Source of the DNA: Centroberyx gerrardi
Lineage: Eukaryota > Chordata > Actinopteri > Beryciformes > Berycidae
Direction of reading: 5' to 3'
DNA length: 64,000 bases
Assembly: GCF_048128805.1 (NCBI RefSeq)
Contig: NC_135998.1
Span: forward strand, 27,323,492-27,387,491
The notes beneath the pieces are model-generated. The model was not told the DNA's origin and did not search any database. It saw nothing but the letters and a program-made list of their open reading frames with translations. This document shows, one piece after another, positions 1-10,975 of this stretch (the first letter of the stretch is position 1; every line of letters starts with the position of its first letter). The position numbers were made by a program, and so were the translations under genes.

Positions 1-1800
1 AATTACAACTAAATTTCTTGCTACTGGCCTTACGTTGGCAAGACAAAGTACCTAATTCAGAGTGGATCAATTAGTAGACAAATATTTAGTCAATATTTAG
101 CTCAGGGACCAATTATTATTATTATGATTATTATTATTATCATTATTACAAAGTAAGAATATAATATATATATTGGAGACACAACTTGACACAACAAGTT
201 GTAAATGATTTATTTGAGGTTATCTTCCATCCATATATTCAAAGAATAAAAAAAAAGCCCTAATTGATACTGAGGATAAAGGCTTTAAATTTAATCAAGT
301 CAGCACAGTGTGCTGGGTAGCAGCTTATTGCCTTAGACATTTTAATGTGCTATAGCTCTGACTGATCTGTTCATCTAAAATGCTGCTGTGTATGAATTCA
401 GATTGGATCTGTGTTATTGTGTAGTGACCTCACGCTCGTGCTTCTCATAGTGCACAGAGGAATGTAGCACAGTGTGAGACATAAGGCCGTTCCCCAAGGC
501 TGCAGTGTTTTGGTTTTGCATGAAGTCACCTGCTGACTCAGCGTCTGCCAGGGCAACACATCATCTGTCCTTTTACAGAAAGAAGAAACGGGACATGTGA
601 GGACAGGATCTACATATTGAACAATCCTCCATCATTATGCTCAGGCCATGATAGATGGCTCTGAATAGATTTACAGCGTTATCAACCTGTAGTTTGCTCA
701 CACCAAATGAATATACGTATGAATATTTATGAATTAAAATGTATGAATCAACTGTGAACAAGGATGTATTGTAGTTCTCCATATATCTCTGCAACAAAGT
801 CACCAACACAAATTCCTGTACATTTATTGTACCTGAACACAACACTGTTCGTCTTGGATATAAAATGCATTAATCTTGACCCATTTGTATACAGTGTGTA
901 ATGTTCTTGATATTCAATAGAGTTTAGCATGTAGCTGCTGTGTAATACGGTTTAGAATCACCTGCTAACAAAGCTTTACATTATTAATGGCAGAAGGTGA
1001 GTCAGTATTGAAAATGGAGAAGTCCAGACAACTGACCTGCAGTCAACTGACCTGCAGCGTCACTGCAGCACCGAAACAGGCTGCTACAATTAAACAGGCT
1101 AGCCTATTTCACAGGATGAAGACCTTATATTTGTATTGCTCAACACTTTAAGCTCTCCACACCAAGTCTCAGATTTGATAGTAATAGATAGGCGTACCTA
1201 ATAAAGTGGCTACTGAGTGAAATTAGCCACATTAGGTGTACACCATGACTTCATCATTACTTCACACATGAGATCACCATTACGTCCTAATTACTTGACT
1301 GAGTTGTTGTGTCCCTTTAAGTAAAGTCATGGCATGATACAAATTCTGGAAATGCTTACTTAATGTACATCGATAGGAGACAAGTATTTGTCAGTCATGA
1401 GTTCATCATTACTTAATCAAGAGTTCAATGAATTCCTTCAAGTAAAGTCACACAAAGTTCTTTATAGTAATGATGAAAAAAAAATGAGGCTGCTATTCAG
1501 ACTGTCTGGAGTGACTAGTGGGCACTAGATGGCACTGTAGTTGTAACATGCTGAGTGAGCTGCGGGCCCTAACAGTTTCCCTGCAGGGTGAAGGATAAGA
1601 GAACTGCTCGATCAAACAGGGATGGAGATCATGAGCCGAGCTACAAGGAGAGCCACTCACATGAGTCTTCACCAGTGTCAGCTCAGTCTGGGGTGCTGCC
1701 ACCCAGTAAAACCTCCATCAGCTGCTGTGAGACTGCTGGAGGCGTGAGGTAGGCAATGTGACAACATAGACAACTTGATAACATGTAGCCTATGTATGTT
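1..1800. other. intergenic, AT-rich, no gene recognised
   Basis: No coding exon or RNA gene can be supported here. There is an (ATT)n run near 117-148. Two imperfect copies of a phrase resembling 'ttcatcattactt' followed by 'aagtaaagtca' lie around 1,245-1,330 and 1,400-1,450, suggesting a decayed local duplication. A 69-codon minus-strand ORF at 1,493-1,702 matches no family I know and lacks splice or promoter context. Confidence 0.6.
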
Positions 1801-1802
1801 TT

Positions 1803-2420
1803 ATGTATGTATGTCTAACTCATGTTGGTAGTGATGAATTCAGAAGGGTAGGACTGCTGCCAGTACAGCTCAGAGTAGAACAACAGAAGCTGCATCATAT
1901 GTACAATATTATCAATGGGTATGCTCCTCAATACTTGTGTTCTCAGATAACAATGGTCCATACTCAGCATAACTATAATACCAGGGCCAGTGTGCGTTCA
2001 TGTCAAGTGCCTCGAGTGAATAATGTAGCTAGAAGTTCCTTTTTTTACACTGGTGCCATGTTGTGGAACGGCCTTCCATTACACATCAAGTTTTTAAATA
2101 TGAGAGGGGCTTATAGAAGTCAGGTTAGGACTTTTTTATGGAACAGGGTAACAGATTTATAATGAAATCTGCAATGACATTGTTACTTTAGCTGTCCTTT
2201 TTCTGATGTGGGAGTTATTTTTTATCTTTTAAATTGTGGTGATGTGTTTTTGGTTTTTCAGAATTGTGTTTGTTTAGTTTTTATGTTCAATGTCTTGTGC
2301 TTCCTTGTGTTTTCTTTGTCTTTTAACATCTTGGGACCATGTTGGAAATAAGTGTTTTTCACTTTAACATGTTATCCTTTGGATTTTTTGTTTTGTTTTT
2401 GTCTGCTAATCCACAAATAA

Positions 2421-2455
<35 letters not shown>

Positions 2456-2456
2456 G
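1803..2456 (+). mobile_element. 3' end of a non-LTR retrotransposon (LINE), 5'-truncated
   Basis: Positions 1,803-2,162 keep a 119-codon open frame. Its content matches the C-terminal tail after the reverse transcriptase domain of fish CR1/L2/Rex-like LINEs: a phrase like LxHMYNIINGxAPxYL, then NTRAS, VPRVN, then LWNGLPLHIK and a closing TFLWNRV. A 3' UTR of about 290 bp follows, with AATAAA near 2,418 and a (CAAT)n tail at 2,424-2,455, the usual microsatellite end of such elements. The polymerase motifs are absent, so this is a dead 5'-truncated insertion. The LINE class is clear; the exact clade is inferred. Confidence 0.75.
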
Positions 2457-2879
2457 TCTGTATGTCTGTCTGTATGTATCAATGTATGTATGTATGTGGG
2501 TGTATCAGGGTGTCACTGTTATATATATTATATATATAGTATTACAATAATTTCCCAATTGATTTTTTAAAATTGAATATATTTTTAATTAATCAAAATG
2601 TATCAAAATTTATCAATTGTTTGTATTTAATTTTCAACTTATTCTGACAATGGCCTATATATAATAGAGTTTATTTTTCAATAATTATGGGACCTATGAC
2701 AACTATTGATAAGCCTTCCTTATGTATTTAAGATGGGATGTACAAGTCATGTTTAACACCTTTTCATTATGGCTGCATGATTCCCATATAGACAAATGTA
2801 TAAATTGTTGATAGCTTATACCACTGCATGAGAATATGATACTGATTCTTGCATAGTTATTATTTAAAATGTTTTATTT

Positions 2880-2990
2880 TTAGGCATTTTATGCTTTATT
2901 GATAGAGACAGTGTTAGAGAGAGACAGGAAGGTATGGAAGAGAGGTCATACAGCGGAGGACCATGGGCCAGATTCGACCCAGATAGTTAT
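2880..2990 (+). repeat. SINE-like / common fish interspersed repeat fragment
   Basis: The stretch reads as the widespread fish repeat with 'gatagagacag', 'gagagagacaggaag' and 'ccatgggccagattcgaccc'. The last part resembles a tRNA B box (GTTCGANNCC-like), which suggests a tRNA-derived origin. No TSD or A box was identified. Recognition is from memory of similar fish sequence. Confidence 0.4.
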
Positions 2991-3669
2991 TATTTGATCA
3001 CAATAACTGTTTATTAGTTTTCTGGTTAAGGCAACTAATGGTGACTGAAAGGAATCTCACTAGATACAACTTAGTTAGAAGTAGTCTGATATTTCTGTTT
3101 TTTCTTTTATGCAGAACAACAAATTGATTTCTCACCATATTCTTATGGAAGCCTATTAGGTAGTCAGTGGTGTTAAGACATGCAATGGTGTTTGTGGAAA
3201 AACAAGTTCAGAAAGTGTTGCACTTGAAGTGTTTATCTAATTGCATGGTAAACCTTATTAAATGTTATGAGACACTAAAGCAGTTTTTTAAGATTATTTG
3301 TTTCCAGTATTTTCATCTTAAGAGCTTGTGATTTCTCAACAGAGTTACAGGGAAAACTAACAGCTACTTTGGCCTCATCCAGTGATATTGACATTTAGGA
3401 ATAGGTCAGGATGTTAGAGCTTATATGGGAAATTAAAAAATGACACATGAACTTTGACCTGGAAATGATAACATATGGTTACAAACCCTCCCTTTTTGTT
3501 TTTTTTTAATCTTTTAGGCCTTTTTAATTGGGTCAAGGGTTGGGTTTCCCTGGCGTCACAAGCTTAGTATTCACAATGGCGTGTAAAGGATTAATAGTGA
3601 TAATATAATAGCCTGCTTCCATGGGCGACAGTGGCTGGACAGTGGGATCTGGAAGAGGATGCAATAGGT

Positions 3670-4010
3670 CAGTGGTTCTCAACCTTTTTCATATCAAGGA
3701 CCCCTAATCTAGTCCACATTAGGGCCCCAGACCCCCATTTGATGAGGTTTTGTCTCTTGGACCCAAATCTGAGAATATTTGTATTGCTAGATATGATTTT
3801 GTCCAGAATTCCATGACTATTTGTATTGCAGGTAGAGAGATAACAGTGACACTATGATCAAACTAGTCATTCTTCTACATTCTCTAATTGTGTTCACTTC
3901 TTGTAAATGAAATAATGGTGAAGTTTAATAATGCATCAATTTGCTGGGGACCCCCTGGAACCCCCTCAAGCACCCCTGGTGGTCCCCGGACCCCACGTTG
4001 AGAACCACTG
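3670..4010. mobile_element. 341-bp non-autonomous hAT element (MITE) with TIRs and TSD
   Basis: The element begins CAGTGGTTCTCAAC and ends with its inverse GTTGAGAACCACTG. It is flanked by 8-bp duplications CAATAGGT (3,662-3,669) and CAATAAGT (4,011-4,018), differing at one base. Eight-bp TSDs and CAGTGG-type termini are diagnostic of the hAT superfamily. There is no transposase ORF. A second, inverted copy of the same family is at 53,981-54,288. Confidence 0.85.
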
Positions 4011-4018
4011 CAATAAGT

Positions 4019-7000
4019 AATAGTTCATATTGGTGGATGGCTATATGTAGCCTACATGGTTTATTTCTTGTCTTGCGCTATGTGTCGGTTTTCTCGGCTC
4101 AGTTTTGCCGGTAGACGCATGTTGAAGTGATCCTCGTGCCTCTGAGCGGCCCGTACCTGCTGTCCCACTAAAGCAGCGTTTGCTTTCAGACAATAGTAGT
4201 ATATCAATATTTATCATGCATCTCTGCCTCTGCCACAGAAAACATAATCGCTGGCCGGACCTTTGGAGAGAGCGAATGTTCTGCAGAGGGAGCGGGTGGG
4301 TACGACCTATTTTTCAGCATCTCGCTATATTGTTTGAAGGCTATTTTCAGCGATGCGTCTGAAAGTTGGAGTAGGCTACGTTGCAATGCTACACATGGAC
4401 TTTGCCTCGCAGTGGGTCGAGAGAGAGATGAAGTCAAAGTTAGGGGTCAGTACATCTCTTTAAATGTTGTTGCAGGCTGTGGTGGCATCTTAGATCCAGG
4501 CATCCTGTCCCAGTTTTTTGAATGAATCGTCAGGTAAAACTATTTTCGTTTGCTTTCTTTTAAAGTCTTTAAGTTGTCATGTCTAAACAAGATAGTCTCA
4601 TGTACCCCAATGCAAACGCGTGGCTTCTTTAAAACAGGTGTAAATCTGATGCTAAAATGAAAGTTGAAAGAATTGTTTTAATGTGTTGCTCAGCTTATTC
4701 TGGTAGTTTAACATCGTCTCGGTTTACTTGAGGCCGCGTTCACTGTTCAATTACAATATTTGAAATGGCAACACTGGGTGATGGTTGTAGACTGCAAGGG
4801 TGGGAACTGAAATCCACTATTATAGACAGATGGCGTTTCCACTGTAATTGTTGTGAAATGACAAGCACAGCATGGTTTCACCCTCAGCATCAGCAGTGGG
4901 ATCCCTGACTGAAGTGACATGTTATTTTCTAACTTTCCCCAACTAAAGCAGTTTGTTCCACTGGGCCAGACAGCAACAAGCTGGAAGAGGAGCCAGGTCA
5001 GCAGCTTCCATCCCCAACACAAGCTCAAGTTTAGTTGTCTACTGCACATTTAAAGAGCTGTGTTACTCATTAATATCACATTAATCAATACCAGTTTACT
5101 TGGAATCTTATAGATGTTTTTATATGATAGAGCAAGCAATGGCAGTTGGTATTGTCAGTGATCACAGATCCTGCAAGACAAGCTGATCAGAATTCTGATC
5201 AAATCAGAATTCTACCTTTTTATATCAGACAGGTACATTTTAATGATAGAACACAGAAATCTAGTCAGGGGAAATTAACACCTAAACTAAATTCCTGTCA
5301 CCCTTTCACCTGGCCATGTAACCTATGGATTAATTAGTCTGAGTCAATACTTACCACTTACATAAAATCTAAAATGGAATATAAAATGGATTTCATTTTT
5401 CCTGCATCCTGTCAGCTCTATATTTTGTGCCCAAGTGAATCATGAATCATGAATCTGCGCCTTTAATGAAAGTGAGATCAATTTATACAATATAAATAAA
5501 CTAATATTTATTAGAACCAGTCCATTCCTTAAGCTTTACTAGATTTTTGTCAGCTCTCTGAATTGCTATATCTCCTGCCCATGTTTTCTAGACAATCCAT
5601 CTTTTGCTTTCCTCTTAGTGTCCGTATTGATTGAAACAACCTAGATAGATAAACGTATAGATAAAACAAGGATGAGGGATTCAATCACTGTTAAATTCAA
5701 TAAGAACAATGTCCTCTATTTGGGAGTCACTTAAAACTACTGCAGTGATGATGAGCACAAGCCAAGCAAAATGCAGTATTTGGCAAAGAAATTTCTCTCA
5801 CATATTTAAGCACATGCCTCCCAAACAGTTCCAAGGATCTGGGCAGAAGGAAGACTGCAGTGAAAAAGTCATGAAAAGGTTTTGCCCTGCTAATTGAGAT
5901 GCAGTCAGGCATTTGTTTTGTTGCACCTCTCAGATAGGTAGAATGCATTTTTGTGTGTGTTTATTTTTAGAAGGAGCGGGTCGAGTGAGATACAGTATTC
6001 AGTATCTGTGTATGGCAAAACAGATGCTGCTCGTACTTATAAGCAGAAGTATTCTAAATTTGGGCTAACCTATACCAAAGCTAAAAATACTGTGCAGGCC
6101 ACAGAGATGATTTTCAGGCAACATTAAGGACTTTCATGTGCTTATAATTCAAAACTAGCAGTTCAGACTTTAGTTCTCAGTAAAGTCTGGATGCACACAT
6201 TCAAGATTTTTGTAACTAGATAATTATTTTTTCCACATTGTTGAAGAAAAACCAGAGGAGGAAAACCAAGGACAAGGAATTTTCTCTCTGATGAAGTATT
6301 TTCGCTCCACTATTGAGAATTTGTATGTATTTTGTATTTATAGGAGGCTATTATTACATAAACCTTATACAAATCATCTGTCATAAAGGACATGAGATGT
6401 TGAACAAATGTGAATTTTCATCACCATTAGTTCTGAACTCATCAACTAGACATAGACACAGAATTTGCTTCTATCTCCAAAATGTCAATTTTTCAGGAAC
6501 TAAGAAAAACAGCCTTAGTTTAGCCTGACTAACATGCATTTTTTAGTTTATCTAATTGGTTTTGAAAAGGTTTAACAAACCCAAGAACTGTAGAATTTCT
6601 CAACCCATAGAGGAGCTTGTAATCCTCCAGTTGAAGTTAAAACGTGAAAATTTCATTCATTTCACCTGACGACAATATGCTGCTGTCTAGTACTATTCCT
6701 TATCTTTGTATGTTTCTCTTTTTTTTCCAACCAAGTAATGATGCAATTACTCTGTTTCGATCTATAACACTGCATCTAGACATGACTAACAGAGAGCTGA
6801 TCTCATAGACCAGAGTACAGAGACAGGAAAGATCACCTGCAACATATATCATCTGCTAGCAGGCTGCCTGGACTGTATTTGATAATTTGAAACAAACCTG
6901 TGTTAAATGAAACTTTTCCATGACTGTAAATAGCATAAACAGTTGTGGAAAATATTCTTTATGGTGAATCTTGGGAGTTTGGACAATTTGGACTTAAAAA

Positions 7001-7096
7001 AAAAAATGTTCCTGTTGTTATATAAATATCTGCACTTGATTATGGGATATTTATGATGAAACATTTCGTCTGTCCATCCTCTCCACTGTCTCCCAG
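4019..7096 (+). other. hic2 upstream region; candidate 5' non-coding exon and promoter near 4,080-4,534
   Basis: The stretch 4,080-4,540 is richer in CpG than its surroundings and ends with a plausible donor (cgtcag|gtaaaa) at 4,534/4,535. The hic2 coding exon begins at an acceptor (ctcccag) at 7,096. Joining these leaves no upstream in-frame ATG, so an exon here would be 5' UTR only. This is inference; a cDNA 5' end would settle it. From 4,540 to 7,090 I see AT-rich DNA without a recognisable gene. Confidence 0.3.
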
Positions 7097-7119
7097 GTGT
7101 GTATGCCAAAGCCGTTGAG

Positions 7120-9375
7120 ATGGAGCAGCCAAATTACGCCAAGCAGCTTTTGATGCAGTTGAACCAGCAGCGATCCAAAGGATACCTGTGCGATGTGATC
7201 ATCGTGGTGGAAAGCGCTCTCTTCCGGGCGCACAAGAACATCCTGGCGGCGAGCAGCAGCTACTTTAAATCCCTGGTTCTCCACGACAACCTCATCAACC
7301 TGGATACGGAGATGGTGAAGCCCTCAGTGTTCAGACAGGTGAGCAACCTGAAGAATCAACGTACATATCCAGTATGTATGCAGAGGTGTGACCAACTTTG
7401 CTCGAGTCCCAAGTCAGTCTCAAGTCTTGAGGCACAAGTCTCAAGTCAAGTCCCAAGTCTAAATGTAGATCAGCAAGTCAAGTCCATGTCATTAATGTCA
7501 AGTCTCAAGTCTAAATGTAGAACAGCAAGTCAAGTCAGAACAAATCAAGAGTCCAGTATCAATTTAATATCTTAAAGAAAACTAAATATCTAGGACTTTT
7601 CAATGCAATATGGTTTTAATAGGATAAAAACTTGGTAAGAGCATCATGAGTTTGATTTCTGGAATCAGTTTCAACTTCAATAAATTCAATCATTCCATAC
7701 AAATTCAGAAAACAGAATTTAAATTCAGTCGTCTGCTGGAACAAATCTCATCACTTTCAATCTAAGTCATTTACACAAACACAAGATCTCAAGTCAAGAC
7801 TTTAGAAACCTTTTCAAGTCATCAAAGTACAAGTCAAAGTCAAGTCCCAAGTCACCAGAACCCAAGTCAAGTCAAGTCTCAAGTCTTCTCTTCATGCATC
7901 AAGTCAAGTTTCAAGATTGTTTGTGTTTCACATGACTGATTTAAGAGTGTATAATGACAGTGACGTGGAAGTTCTCCCTCCCCTCCCTTCCTCTCTCACA
8001 TTTCTTCTAGGTGTTAGACTTCATCTACACCGGCCGGCTGCCTCACTCTGACCACATTAGTGACCCGGGCGTCTCTGCCCTCCTCACAGCTGCCTCCTAC
8101 CTCCAGCTGTCGGACCTCGCGACTCTCTGTCGCAGGAGACTCAAACTCTCCAGCTCAAGCAAGACTCCCTCCTCCACCACCTCTTCCCTGACCCCCAACA
8201 GGCATTTGTTCCACCCCCATCGCCTCTCCTGCGCCCCGCTGAGAGTCAGCCACAACTACCGCTCCGTGTCCATGGAGGTAGGTAGGAGTCAGAAAGAGGA
8301 TCTGTCCGAGGAGGAGCTGTTTATCGCACGGTGCGTGTCTCTCAACCCACCTCCAGGAGTTAAGGTCGATAACGGTGTTGAAATGGGGCTGACCGCGAAG
8401 AGTCCGACAGGTAGTACGGCCACGGAGGAAGTGAGCCCCAGCAGCCTATCATCTGATGATTTACCTTCTAACTCCACCTCAGCTTTCTGTAACCCAAGAC
8501 CGGAGCAAGGGGAAGATCAGTCCCAGCAAAAGGCTCGCAAGAGGTCCAGACCCGGCAGTGAGGGCTCTATGGAAAGGATGGCCAGTGGGCAAGGTAAGAG
8601 GCAAGTGGCAAGTGGAGAGCGGGTGCATGGAGAGGAGAGGGCATCGTCAGAGTTGGAGGACCAAGAGGAGGTTAGAGAAGGAGAGGCAGCCTTAGAGAAC
8701 GACCTGGAGAACAGCGAGGAGAGCGTCCAGAGCGAGAGCGAGGAAGAGGAGCCGAGGGAAAACAAGGATGCCGGCTACATTTACTATCAACCACAGCCAG
8801 GGTTTGAACCGGCTCTGGGGGACAACCTGTACGTGTGCATCCCTTGCAGGAAAGGCTTCCCGAGCTCAGAGCAGCTTAACGCTCACGTCGATTCGCACAC
8901 CGCAGAGGAGTTAAGCATCAAAGTGAGGGATGCGGAAGAGGGGAGGTCCGTCAAGGGTGAAGATCGAGATGCGTACCCAGAGAATCTGCCGTCGCAATCC
9001 ACGAAGGAGGACGCCAAATCGGACCAACTTCTGCCGTGCCACATCTGTTCCGTCTGCAGTAAGAGCTACGTGGACGCGGCGTTGCTACGGCAACACGAGA
9101 AGAGCCACTGGCTGACCAGGCCGTTCCCTTGCAGCATCTGCGGGAAGCTGTTCACCCAGAGGGGCACCATGACGCGCCACATGCGCAGCCACCTGGGCCT
9201 CAAGCCCTTCGCGTGCGAGGAGTGCGGCATGCGCTTCACACGCCAGTACCGCCTGACGGAGCACACGCGCGTCCACTCAGGAGAGAAACCCTATGAGTGT
9301 CGGCTCTGCGGGGGGAAGTTCACGCAGCAGCGCAACCTCATCAGCCATTTGAGAATGCACACGTCGCCCTCTTGA
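7120..9375 (+). CDS. hic2: HIC2-type BTB/POZ and C2H2 zinc-finger transcriptional repressor (two coding exons)
   Basis: Exons are 7,120-7,338 and 8,011-9,375 (phase 0, CAG|GTGAGC ... TTCTAG|GTG), giving 527 aa; human HIC2 is about 615. I chose the ATG at 7,120 because the protein then begins like HIC2 (MExPxxxKQLLxQLNQQR) and the frame has no earlier ATG after the 7,096 acceptor. The BTB domain is roughly residues 10-120 (YLCDVIIVVE, FRAHKNILAASS, SLVLHDNLINLDT, VLDFIYTGRL). The middle is serine-rich, then acidic (about 288-323). Five C2H2 fingers lie at about 349-369, 419-439, 447-467, 475-495 and 503-523; the last four form the conserved DNA-binding block, ending HLRMHTSPS as in HIC2. HIC proteins repress transcription in the nucleus through GGCA-containing sites. 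The family CtBP motif GLDLSKK is not recognisable. Adjacency to PI4KA supports HIC2 over HIC1. Confidence 0.92.
7339..8010 (+). repeat. hic2 BTB-splitting intron filled with a CAAGTC-type minisatellite
   Basis: This 672-nt intron separates VFRQ from VLDFIYTG inside the BTB fold. About 7,395-7,560 and 7,790-7,920 consist of short variant repeats built on 'caagtc', 'caagtctcaagtc' and 'cccaagtc', with a duplicated phrase 'ctaaatgtaga(t/a)cagcaagtcaagtc'. The intervening sequence is AT-rich. Confidence 0.8.
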
Positions 9376-10975
9376 AGACATTCCCGGGTGATGCCCTACT
9401 ACCTCATGTTCAGAACCAGCCTTACCTCAGCTACTGCATGTGCAGGCAAGTGCACACTTGTCTAAAGCTAAACCAAGAGTTTACCCATTCTTGCAGCATA
9501 TATGAATGCACAGACACATTCCAATGCAAAATAGACCACACCTCATACATACACATAAACATCTGCCTATCTTGTGGGCTTATATGCAATGAATTATGAT
9601 CCAATGAATATATACAGTACCGATAGACATTTCAAATGGAAAGTGGACCAAATGTGCAGAAACTTGCATATCTTTTCTCAGGTAAAGCCAAAGTGTTTTT
9701 ATCAGAAGTTCCTTTCACTAAGAATAAATTAGCATGGGTGAGAGAGCATGGGTGATCACCTAACTTGATGATTTGAATGTACATGGACGTAAATGAATGT
9801 CCAAACATACAGTCACTGTCATCAGTGGAGAGTTATTAACCAAAACTTTTCTTATGTATAAGATATGTTTTTTTTCTGTGAATCTTCAACAAACTGGATG
9901 TTTTATAATAATGTTGGGGGGTTTATTTGTTAATGCTGCTATAGTCCCTTTGCTTTTTCAATTTCTTCACTTACCATACCATAGATTTACCTTGGTAGAC
10001 AGTTTTATTTGACACAAACTGATGACAAATGGAGCTTGGAAAGTGAATAGAAATCCGAAGACAGCAACCATTCTCAACATCCTAACCAAAGTGACTGCAA
10101 AAGAAAATATCGCTTTACAATATGAATTATCACTCCAAGACCAATGGATGCATGAGAAATGATCTGATTTGTGCGCTGAAATCTTGCAGAATTCATTATC
10201 ATGGCCTCTGGAGTGTTTTTAGACCTATTAAAATTGTCATCCCTTCCATGGGATTTGTACAATTTATTTCAGGATCATCCCATTTGAGTCATTTGAGTAT
10301 ATAGGCCTATTTTGTAGAGACTTTGTAGACTGCATCTCAAGACATTTTGAACTACTGAAGTCTACTGGCAACTTTACCCCTACTCACTTATTTTGTACTG
10401 AATCCTTGATGTTGAATGAGATTATCTTTTTCTGTTTTCTTAGTTAACTTGCTTGTTAAGAATCTCTCTTGCACACATTCTTTCAACACACCTTCACTCC
10501 ACGCATTATTGACAGACACTTTTGGAACATGCAGTATACTATACGCAAAGCTTGTTTACTGTTTTTTTTTTTTTGTAAAGTGGAGTCTAAGGATGGAGTT
10601 GCCCTAGCTTCGAAAAACAGCCATCAGATAGGTGGGAGCTTCAGTTTCGTTATTTGACAATAGCTATGGGAAGGCGAAAAAACATAAAACCATTAAGTTA
10701 ACTTCTATCTTTTAAATGATCAGTGCTAGGAATTTGAATACATTTTGAATCATAAACTGAACAAATGAGAACATGTATGGAAAAACAGACCTTGTTCCAT
10801 ATGTATTTGCTAAGCTAAAGCACAGATGCTTCTTGAAAGGACGTTCATAATGTGCATACTATGCATTTAACTGGTCATTGACATAAACTCTTATGTGTCA
10901 ATCTTCAGGTGAGGAGGCATTTTGAGACAAAAAATGGTTTGAAAACAATAAATACTCAGGAGCAGCTTGTGATGT
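9376..10975 (+). other. hic2 3' UTR (probable)
   Basis: AT-rich non-coding sequence follows the hic2 stop codon. Candidate poly(A) signals AATAAA occur at 9,723-9,728 and 10,947-10,952. Either could end the transcript, and further AATAAA motifs occur past 12,800. The endpoint shown is a guess from the second signal. Confidence 0.35.

Noticed and set aside
7390-7920. CRISPR-like array of short repeats
   Set aside because: The CAAGTC repeats are contiguous and variable, with no unique spacers; this is an intronic minisatellite in a vertebrate gene.
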